DNA from: Lineus longissimus
Taxonomy: Eukaryota > Nemertea > Pilidiophora > Heteronemertea > Lineidae
DNA length: 64,000 nucleotides
Assembly (NCBI RefSeq): GCF_910592395.1
Contig: NC_088316.1
Span: 15,872,001-15,936,000 of the forward strand
Direction of reading: 5' to 3'
The notes under the pieces were generated by a model that was not told the DNA's origin, ran no database searches, and worked only from the letters and a program-made list of their open reading frames with translations. Position 1 is the first letter of the stretch. Each line of letters opens with the position of its first letter. Made by a program: the position numbers and the translations under genes. Positions 55,464 to 64,000 of the stretch are shown piece by piece.

Positions 55464-58400
55464 TCAGGTAGCTTCTACTGCCTGCAAGGAGGGCAGACCT
55501 TGTTCACGACGTGCCTGGTTGGCACAGGACCCAAGAGGGCCAGCTTTGACGCCAGGATGGTCTTCACCACCACCACCACCACCATCAACTAGATCATCGT
55601 TGTACAGACGCTTGATTCCATCGAAGAATTCACAGTCGTTAGACTCGCTTACTTTTCTTTTGGCACGTTTCGTCATCGCTTCCGGGCTGTACATGAAAAC
55701 AACATTTTTGTACCGAAACTGGGACAGACAATTTGAGATCACTTCACGACAATGGACGATATGGTGGCAGTCAACCTGCAAAGAGTAAAATAAGAAATCA
55801 AATTTCTAATGGTCGTATGGATCTGTTAACAAGGTTAGATACCATACAGTGAAACCTCCCTTAGCGAAAGAACTCTGTGATAAGGACAACCTATCTGTTC
55901 AGGACACTAGTTTTGGTCTATAATCAGAACTCCCCTCTGTAAAGGACAGTACTTGTCAGTCCCAAGGGGCCTAAATTTGGTGGTTGACAGCTGAATTCAA
56001 GAGAATTTGCCTTCAGCGAGCACCAGAACATATCTTACCATAGCCATTCTCTGTAGCATGATGGTGTTGGGTAACCACTCCTGAGTATAATACTCAAGTT
56101 CTAGGCTGAGTAACGACAGGGCTAGGATGGCAGGTCTGTAAACCATGAGCTGGTGATGCAGCAGACAAAGCTTCAGCTTGGCTGTTAGTGCTGAGAGCTG
56201 GTGCGCTGGCGTCAGATTGCTGAAGTTGTCCAACAGGTGTGGTTTGTTGGACAACAAAGTGGCGTGGAACTGAAATGAAAGAAGGAACAATTATACTGAG
56301 ATTCATTTCTGTTCAGCACCCTACATCAAACACAGTGGTCTCTTTGTCATTTGATTCTTGACATCACAGGCACCATGTCTTCAATTACTTTCGGCCAAGT
56401 TTCTATTATCATCTTTTTAAAACAATACTTGCTTATTTTCTGTTAGGAGAAAGCCACCAATACTTACAATATGTAGAAAGTCCAATGGAGTTACATCCCT
56501 CAAATCCCATTGTAGCTTGTTGAGGATGATGCGCTCCATACGGAGAAGTTCTGAGGCAGTACAACCACAGTGACTTTCTACAACATATTCCAAGGTTCCA
56601 GGTACAACCTGAAGAAGAGGCAGGAGAGTTACACACATGTATTACACTGAATCATTACAGCACTTGCAAAGTAACACAATGGGAACATTTCCACAGTTCT
56701 TACTAAACCATCAGTTTAGATTAGCAAAAGTTTCAGTCCACACATCGACAGGTCCATGAAGCTATGATTTAGTTCATAGTTTGAACATTTTTAAATTCAG
56801 AGAACCAACCAGCGAGAGGTTTCTGATCAGAATTAGTGTCTTTTAAAAATGATGTCCACAATTTGATTACAAACCTCATCTTCTTCTTGAACTTTGGCAG
56901 CTAGGTAAAAGCATGTAGCAGCAATGCATCTTAGATATTTGGAGTGAGACTGGAATGAGACAATTCAAGAGATTGGAACAGGTGGTGGGGGAATAATCAC
57001 TTTAAGTTCAACCTTTTAAATACTTATAAAACATTCAACATATGCAGGTAGTTAGGTCACAGTACACAGCATTTCTAGGGCAAACGCCTCGACCGATAAA
57101 CATGCACACAAGTCCGCTAATACATGTACAGAAAGCTCTGATGAGAATATATTTCATGTAGCAGTGAATGGGACATATAATTTACAATTTTAATTACACA
57201 GAAATGGAAATTACGATTTACTATTTAGATCAGTTCTATTATATTTCACCAACAGCCCGGTCCCACATACATTGTTCAGGCCTACAGTACATAATGAAGC
57301 CATCATCAAGCCAGTCTTATCTCCAGTAGTACCAGCTGTTTACATATGTCACTGCACACACCAATAATAAAATTGCTGATGCAGGTAGCAATAGAGTACA
57401 GTACATAATTGTACAAGTAACCAGCAGTATAAAAGTAGCACCCAGCCTACATGTATATCATATCAAAATCAATAAACTAACCAATCTTCCAAACCTACTA
57501 CTTCCACATTTCCAGAACAGTGAGTGTACCGACAGGAAACAATGAAATCATTTTCGATATAAAGGAAGCGAGAATTGGAATGTTGACACACAAGGAAGTA
57601 TGCTCCTAAATGACTTCCCCATTCATGACCATTGTGTTTTTTATATCAGATCAATATCTTCTATTTTTTTGTTGTCTATAAGTCTAACAATTCAAATAAA
57701 ATTTTCATTTTTTGTTCGTTTTTAGTATCTTTTCTTAGGTGTTTGCTGTCAGCTTGATAGACAAGTTTACAGGTAATTTCCATAAACTGAGAAAAGCTCA
57801 TTCTTAGTCTTACCTTCACAAGGGAAAGAAATCTATCCAAGATACTGACAGAGAGACAGAAAGTTTCAGGATGATAATTCCACTTGTCTGTAAGTTGCAT
57901 AAGCCATCTCACAGCATTGTCTCGTTGCTGCGGGCAAATCTCTGTTTCCTGAAATAAAAAATGGCATTCATCAATATCAATGATCGTTTATTGAGCTAAA
58001 GTTCTGATACCATAAAAAATTAAGAAACAAACTAAAGCTGAAACTAAAAAATGAACTTTTCATCTCATTTGAGTTAGAAAGTAAAAGTACTGCAATGAAA
58101 GTTTAACGGACGAGTTCAATATTCAGCAGTAAACACTTGATAAACAATCAATAGATCAATAAATGCATAGTGAGGTATATCTGTCTTCTTTCTGAAGTCT
58201 GATCTCTGGAGTTCAGAGGTCAGTGGGTTATCAAGACTTCAAATGAAACATAATAACTTTTCACTTGAGAACAATGACAGATTGGTTACTTTAAAGTTCC
58301 AAGTTTGAACAAATGAGATTGAAAAAAGATCAATATTATTCAGGAAAAAACCAGCATCAACTGGATAAGACTTCAAAGATGAATTTTGCAGTACTTCAAT

Positions 58401-58520
58401 ACTTACACTATCATGGGGTCTCATGATGACTCGAGGTCTCCATGTTTCCTTTTCCCTGAGAAGGGTGTCTTGCAGCCTTTTACCTAGCCGCTCAAAGTCC
58501 ACATTGCTATGAAGTTTCAT
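55464..58520 (-). CDS. CCNI: Cyclin I
   Basis: Six coding exons on the minus strand: 58407-58520 (ATG), 57814-57948, 56875-56949, 56468-56608, 56039-56269 and 55464-55775 (TGA). They encode 335 aa; human CCNI has 377. The cyclin box runs from about residue 45: RDNAVRWLMQLTDKWNYHPE, TFCLSVSILDRFLSLVK, YLRCIAATCFYLAAKVQEEDE, then CGCTASELLRMERIILNKLQ, WDLRDVTPLDFLHI. The C-terminal FFDGIKRLYNDD matches the conserved cyclin I tail, which separates it from cyclins G1 and G2. A run of six Gly comes from a GGT repeat. Family knowledge: cyclin I is an atypical cyclin linked to CDK5 activation and cell survival, with little cell-cycle oscillation. The start exon opens after a good acceptor (58552-58553), so there is an upstream leader exon. 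Confidence 0.97.
55845..55975 (+). repeat. Dispersed ACAGTGAAACCT-type repeat
   Basis: It begins ACAGTGAAACCTCCCTTAGC and contains repeated AAGGACA and CAGGACA phrases. It is related to the fragment at 44459-44525 and lies in CCNI intron 5. Confidence 0.45.
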
Positions 58521-59486
58521 CCTGGAATCCCACACCCACTTGCCAAGCTACCTGCAAATATCAATGGAAATTTGTTCATCTAAACAGAAATTCCCAAAAT
58601 GCTATGGCTTCAGTTCAGCGGTCTTTTAAGTGTTTATCACTTGATTGGAAGCGTCCCATGCAATACTGCACAACATGAATACCATGATGGTGCACAAGAC
58701 CCATCAGTTATTCATCTTAAGGATGGAGCACTGTCCTTTAGCTTGGTGGGTGGTAGCCATGGCATTGTTCTGGGCAAAGTAAGTTGCCACCTGCTGGATC
58801 TGGATTGTGGAGAAGATTACTGAGGTGTTCCTTCTTTTTCAAAGGATAACTTTCTTTCTGGCATGAACTTTTTTATGTTTGCATTCTGCAGGTGTGGAAC
58901 GCAGTGCTTTCTTTGAAGGAGCTATGTAAGAGTTCGTCAGTTACGCACAAACCGTACCATCGGCATCGACATATTCGGGACTGAAGTTCTGAAACATTCA
59001 TTTCATACCAGGGCCGGCAGGGGTTAAATGTTTTCTTTCCACCTGCAGGGCCAGAGAACAACAACACCTGATTAATTTCCCTTCACTAAGGATGCCGAGC
59101 TGTAGGAGTGTAGGGCCTGGGGGTCTACACTCACAGTGCATCATCTACACCATTGTACTAATTGTGGGCCTACCTGTCCTGTGTACACAGTAAATGCATG
59201 ATGAAATGTACAGGAAACCCTACTTTTCCCAGTCTCCGAGGTCATCTGAAACCTTCCAGAACATTCACATAAAATTGAGCCCAAAAAAGCTCTGTGATCT
59301 TTATTTCTACAAATCGTTATGATTCTTTTATATATATACCACAAATTGATACCACAGATGGAACAATTTTATCAGTGAAATTGTGCATTTGAGCGGGTCA
59401 AAAACCATGGAAATGCAGAGTTTTCGTGACCCAGTTTCCAAAGCTGCCGCCTACACCAACAATACACACAGAAAATTCAGACTTAC

Positions 59487-59620
59487 CGTCCCCCTTTCAA
59501 GGCGAATTTTGGTAAAATACGGGACTATGTTGCCCATTAAACACGTTTAAACGCTTCCTACTGTTGTACTCCTTCCATTTTGTCGGCTCCCCAACAATCA
59601 ATCGGCGAAAGAAAAGGAAA
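59487..59620 (-). promoter_or_regulatory. Candidate CCNI leader exon and promoter
   Basis: A consensus minus-strand donor (ACG then GTAAGT) lies at 59486-59487, preceded by CpG-containing DNA. Splicing it to the acceptor before 58551 would give the CCNI 5'UTR. A YY1-like GACAAAATGGAAG lies on the minus strand near 59573-59585. The upstream boundary is a guess. Confidence 0.45.
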
Positions 59621-60022
59621 AAATAAGGAGGTAATGACTGATGAAATTTGCAGTGTTGACTGAGAAACACTGCGGATTTTTCTGTCAAATAAATTAACAT
59701 AAAATATTACTCCGCGGGTAATTTACTTTGACCTAAATACCAACATATTACAAATTTTTCGTATATATTGTCTTTTTAATTGAAATATTATTCTGCGAAG
59801 TTAGAATATATCTTTTCTGCATGTAGATTATAAAATTATTTATATAGGCTAAATGAACTCAGAATGGAAAATGTCTCAGAAGAGCTGAGACCTATATTTA
59901 GGACAGGTGCGTCGGATCGATATTATTGAGAGCGTGAAGCGATCGAGACGTCCATGTCGTCATCATGAGTGACATCACTGTCATTAGTGGAATTTGAAAA
60001 GGAAATCCCATCTATCTGTCTT

Positions 60023-60319
60023 ATGATAAAAGAATGTCAGTATGTCAAAGGACATATTTGGATCGTTTTACAATTGGTTCATACGCAGATGATCAAGCAT
60101 TTGGCCAAGTCAATCAGTAAAGAAATAATTCATGGTCATGGACAGTCACATCAGCTGTATAGTCACAATCAGCCCAGAGACAGTCACAACCTAAGCATAG
60201 CCATAGAGGAGCTAAAGACAGAGCATGATGATTTTCAAACCACATCCACCAGAAACCACAGTCTATCCAGAAAGACAGTGAGTTCACAGGATTTTCAGTT
60301 GCTCTGGTGTCTTGATTGA
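60023..60319 (+). CDS. Unidentified open reading frame, possible exon or pseudogene
   Basis: I do not recognise this product. The frame is open from 59969 to the stop at 60319, with its first ATG at 60023, giving 98 aa. It contains a His-rich patch (IIHGHGQSHQLYSHNQ) and a helical acidic phrase (SIAIEELKTEHDDFQ). It follows a CpG-rich patch at about 59905-59962 containing two ATGs, one of which (59954) is in this frame but stopped after four codons. It lies head-to-head with CCNI, where a gene start would be plausible. No splice sites could be assigned with confidence. It may be a decayed gene start, an exon, or chance. Confidence 0.2.
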   Translation: MIKECQYVKGHIWIVLQLVHTQMIKHLAKSISKEIIHGHGQSHQLYSHNQPRDSHNLSIAIEELKTEHDDFQTTSTRNHSLSRKTVSSQDFQLLWCLD

Positions 60320-60721
60320 TGTCATCGTAGTTTGAAGACAACCAGCCATAACACAACCACTATGCGATAAACTGTATATAGCAACTGAGACACGAGGTGT
60401 GGTTTGCACACCTTTTCAGTCATTCTGCAGCCTCGTAAGGCAATGCCAATACATCTCTTTGTGTAGTTCCATCATATGATATTGTGAACAAATAAGTAGA
60501 CAAGAACTTCTAAGTTAATAACACTTATTTATTAAAATGATACCCTAGCTCACCAAAGACAGATGCAGATGATAGTTGAGGAAAGTTCTTGCATCCTATG
60601 CTCTCCGAAAAAAGGCGATTGTTTGTGAAGTGGGTTAAGATAAGGAAATTATCTTGAAGGAGCTATTGAATACGGAGGTAAAGATGGTACCTTTCTGTGG
60701 ACAATGAACACGGGTATACTT

Positions 60722-60905
60722 TAAAACAATATGTACAAAATGTGTGAAGAAGTAAACACCATCAATATTTTCCACATTTGCTAGGAAAGTGCACCTGTAA
60801 CGTAAGGGGTTAACACCATGAGATTAATGCAGAGAGAATTTGCACTACATGTAAAGGTTGTGGTAAGTAAGTAAGTAAGTTTGGATAAAGATGAGCTGTG
60901 ATCCA
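60722..60905 (-). repeat. Dispersed repeat, copy B (partner at 26365-26575)
   Basis: On the minus strand it reads GTGCAAATTCTCTCTGCATT, TAATCTCATGGTGTTAAC and AATGTGGAAAATATTGAT, then TTTACTTCTTC and CATTTTGTACA, in the same order as copy A. It includes a (TAAG)4-like microsatellite at about 60865-60880. Confidence 0.7.
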
Positions 60906-60963
60906 ACGGTCGTCAGCACCATGCTTGGGGTTCATGGAATGACAGGTCTTGTCACAATGTCTC

Positions 60964-61010
60964 CAAAATGTGGCTTTGTTGGTTGTAACAACCAACAAAG
61001 CCACATTTTG
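60964..61010. repeat. 47 bp perfect palindrome
   Basis: Arms of 23 bp (60964-60986 and 60988-61010) are exact reverse complements around a single central base; the left arm begins CAAAATGTGGCTTTG. It would extrude as a cruciform or fold as a near-loopless RNA hairpin. It lies between the dispersed repeat copy B and another inverted-repeat element. Confidence 0.85.
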
Positions 61011-61062
61011 TAGAAAAATTACATCTACAGGACATCCATATGATGTCACAATGTCACATCAA

Positions 61063-61328
61063 CAATAGGTGTTGCCAGCGAAGAATCATATGTAATCCAT
61101 CACACAAGACTGTTTCAAAGGAAAATTGCTGATGTTCGCCATTAAAACCTTGATTGGTAAAAGAACATTGGTTAATATAACCTAAGATATCTGAACATGT
61201 GGATGACTCCATATGTCACAAATGTGACTTGCTACTCATTTTGGGTAGAATGATGTGATGGGTCACATAGTATCACCTAAAATCTGATAACAACAACAAT
61301 CCATGCACTGGCAACACCCATACCTACT
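61063..61328. mobile_element. Degenerate MITE-like inverted repeat
   Basis: The left end, AGGTGTTGCCAGCG (61067-61080), pairs with the right end, CACTGGCAACACCCATACCT, near 61306-61325. Inner sequence also pairs imperfectly around GTGATGGRTYACAT. The total is about 265 bp with no coding capacity. Boundaries are approximate. Confidence 0.4.
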
Positions 61329-61652
61329 ATTCTTGTGCATTAAGTACATTTATTTACAAAATTTATTGTTTTTAACAAATCCCAGTTACCTATTTAACAA
61401 AATTCTTTGAACTTTCTTTCTTACTATTGCATAGGGAACGATTGCTCGAAGGAAATCAGCTCACGAAGCATTCTTTTAATAACAATGTCCTCATATATCA
61501 ACAAATCATAAGAATGATAAAAATCAGATACAAGTCATTTGAAGGGTTAAAGTGGCACCAATCATGTGAGTCAGGCCAACACCTGTGCTCACCATAAGTA
61601 GAAAATAGCTCATCTGTACATTTACACACTTCTGAGGCACCATTAATTGGGG

Positions 61653-63312
61653 TTAGGAAGAAGAGTCCCATAATTTTTTCATTTCTTTTAAATTAACTTT
61701 TGAAAATTTCCATCGTTGTGTTGGTACGCTGCTATCACATGCTCTGGCGAATATTTCTCTGGTGCCACCGTCGCAATCCATGCATAGTCGAGATACAGGA
61801 TGGAATAACTGCTGTGTCCGCTGGAAAGAAGAACATGAGAAGTTTACAAGAGCTGAGGATCACCACAGCAGGATTTTAAAGAAGTTTTTGGTTTATTTTC
61901 TTGTGTCAATACAGGACAGGAGAGGTTGTCAACTGACTCATCCCGCCTTGGAGGAGAAATACTCCCTGGAGGACAACTTCTCCAAGTGCAGAGTGAACGC
62001 TGAAGAAGAAATGGAATTACATCGGCCCATTCCAACAATGACCAGTCCGTATGGCCTTCCGAAATCTAACAATAACAACTGACATCCAACTTCTAGATTG
62101 GCAGATCACAGTTGTCTTCGAGACACTCACCGTGTTGTATTTCCAGAACTGATTTCCTTGCATACCATGACACCCAAACAATATAACAGGACTTCTATCG
62201 CGGCTTTGTGACAGATCGAAGCAAACGTTTCTTCTCTTTGGACGAATATCTTTGTGCCAGGAAAGCTCAAATTGCTGGAAAAAAATGAAATAGTGAAGTA
62301 ACTTCTCGAGTTCTTGGGAGGATAGATTGGACACTGAATGTATTCAGAGGCCTGAACAACTGAATAAACTCAGTATGAGCTAGCATCTGCCATCTGATTG
62401 AATTTGGTGGAAATCAAAGATATGGCCCTCTTTTATTTCCGATGACACTCGTACCAACTAGTGAGCAGTTACCACGCCAGAACAACCTGTTTCATCAGGA
62501 GAAACTGACTCAATTTCCGTGCAACAACATTCAAGGTGAACAACAGACGACATCATCAGTTCTTGTTGCTATGCTGATGTGCTTCAAGACTTGTTTTTTG
62601 ATTGCAAGGTTTGAAATACTGTTTGTAGGCAAAGTTGTGACATTGTTTTACACTGGTACTTGTCTTACCTGTTCACCAGATAATCCAGCTTTATCCGACA
62701 TGCATTGTTCAATGCTAAACCGTTCATTGCTGCTCCTGAACTTGGCATCGATGCACATGTTGGCACCAAGATTTCTTATCTGCAAAAGCAACAAAATATC
62801 TAAATCATTTTCATAAAGCACATTTTAGCAGGCGATTGTTCCCCATCAGTTCTTCTCTCAGGTATGTTATGACCATTTCCTGACCAAAAAACTCTGGGCT
62901 CCAAGGTAGATCTCTCTGAGACAGAAGAACCAAGCCTCTCAACCTGTCAGATGAAGAGCTTCCAATTTTTACAGGGAACAAATCAACCAAAAATGCTGTG
63001 ACAGGATACCCCTCTTGGTCACGACAAACCTCTAAGTCTTCTTTCCCTGAAAGTGCATGTAAACACGAGACACAAAACTTCATGACCTACCTCCCCTTCA
63101 GCAAAATTCGGCGGCTCAACCGGAGGATAGAAATTGGGCAGATCAAACGCTATCTCTGTCATAAACCACTTGAATGATTTACACTTTAATCTCTCCCGTA
63201 TCTCAAACTGGGCAGTTAAGTCGCCTGCATTAGCAGTCTTCCAGTGGGGCCGGCGCTTATACAAGTACTCCTTGTATTCGTCCATCCAAACTTCGGCTAC
63301 ACGCTTGTAATT
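61653..63312 (-). CDS. GALNT10: Polypeptide N-acetylgalactosaminyltransferase 10-like, C-terminal part
   Basis: Four minus-strand exons: 63091-63312, 62669-62779, 62131-62274 and 61653-61820 (TAA). They encode the last 214 residues; upstream exons lie beyond the window. The first visible exon ends the GT-A catalytic domain ([22 protein letters not shown]) and continues through [26 protein letters not shown], a signature of the GALNT10 group. A ricin-type lectin domain follows with three repeats: [30 protein letters not shown] and [21 protein letters not shown], preserving two QxW motifs. Family knowledge: Golgi type II enzymes that start or extend mucin-type O-glycosylation, GALNT10 preferring already glycosylated peptides. 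GALNT17 or another GALNT10-related paralogue cannot be excluded. Confidence 0.94.
61943..62013 (+). repeat. Dispersed repeat, copy 2 (partner at 4217-4290)
   Basis: It begins CCGCCTTGGAGGAGAAATAC and is ungapped against the 4.2 kb copy over about 70 bp. It lies within a GALNT10-like intron (61821-62130). Unlike copy 1, no SINE head precedes it. Confidence 0.6.
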
Positions 63313-64000
63313 CTGTATAATAATAATAAGTATACTCTAAAACCTCGAATACAAGGAATGAGGCTCCGCCCTCAATCATTACAATCGTTTGAATGGGGAT
63401 GGGCCAATAAGTCAGGTATTATTGTTTTATCAATGGCATGGGCGAATGGAGTCACATGTGTTATAATCACGCTCTGATCTTGGCCGACATTGAAAGTGAC
63501 ACAAAATCAACATCAGTGGTTATATTTTTCTTGTTGGCACTGGATACCCTTCGACAAAGGCAAACAAGACGCATTTCTTATTTTAGTTCATTAACAGATA
63601 AGCTGGAGGTGTAGCTGTCTAGCAGACCTGAAAAGGGGTTTTATAATAACTGTAGATGGATTTGGCGTACAACTAGGTTGGATGAAACCAAATGGGCAAG
63701 GAGGTTGCTCTACAGGTATGAGGAGAATGACCAAGTAGGTGTTCACAAAGAGTCCCTAGTAAACTCCCATGGATCTTGTTCTATTAGATGTCTGACGCTT
63801 ACATATTCCTCAACATATCACTTTTATAAACTTAGGTAAAGGTTTTGAATAAAACTCTAAATCATAGATGTGACAACAGTGACAAGAAGCATATCAAAAA
63901 CATGCTAGAATGCAATGTATAAAAGCCTCATTGAAACATTATTTAGGTAGTACTGTAGTGATATAGGGAGATTTACAGACAGTGAGACGCAGTCAGACTA
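63313..64000 (-). other. Intron of the GALNT10-like gene (partial)
   Basis: DNA upstream of the first visible GALNT10-like exon. No further catalytic-domain exon (for example one carrying the conserved tryptophan/glycine-rich region) was found, so the next exon is presumably outside the window. Confidence 0.6.

Overview
The window is ordinary animal genomic DNA. It is AT-rich, with spliced protein-coding genes (GT-AG introns, one GC-AG) separated by long non-coding stretches holding SINE-like sequences and small inverted-repeat elements. I recognised eight genes by joining exons in frame and comparing the products with metazoan families from memory; no database search was possible. Single-copy bilaterian genes, compact introns and frequent ACATGT and TAGGCCTA words suggest a marine invertebrate deuterostome, most likely an echinoderm. 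That taxonomic call is inference.

Layout. Positions 1-1257 hold the 3' part of a CHIC1/2-type gene (+). 11625-25648 is UBL3 (-), with an 8.4 kb first intron, head-to-head with MITD1 (27148-29238, +) across a CpG-rich promoter region invaded by repeats. UGDH (31277-34926, -) converges on MITD1 and is head-to-head with EIF2B5 (36731-42381, +). TMEM184C (43421-46995, +) follows. After it lies a 2.2 kb inverted repeat with ~1.04 kb arms built from a ~45 bp minisatellite. Cyclin I (55464-58520, -) and the 3' end of a GALNT10-like gene (61653-63312, -) close the window.

The genes are housekeeping or regulatory and do not form a pathway: membrane trafficking (CHIC, UBL3), abscission (MITD1), UDP-glucuronate synthesis (UGDH), eIF2 nucleotide exchange (EIF2B5), a multi-pass membrane protein (TMEM184C), an atypical cyclin (CCNI) and mucin-type O-glycosylation (GALNT10). 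Human orthologues of four of them (CHIC2, UGDH, CCNI, TMEM184C) lie on chromosome 4, so the window may preserve an ancestral linkage group.

I found no exotic new multi-gene system. The most unusual structures are the long minisatellite inverted repeat (47588-49768), a nested double-hairpin element in an EIF2B5 intron (40968-41364), an inverted-repeat element whose end stops 4 nt before the EIF2B5 start codon (36450-36726), and a stop-free 204 nt UGDH intron (32889-33092) next to the catalytic cysteine.
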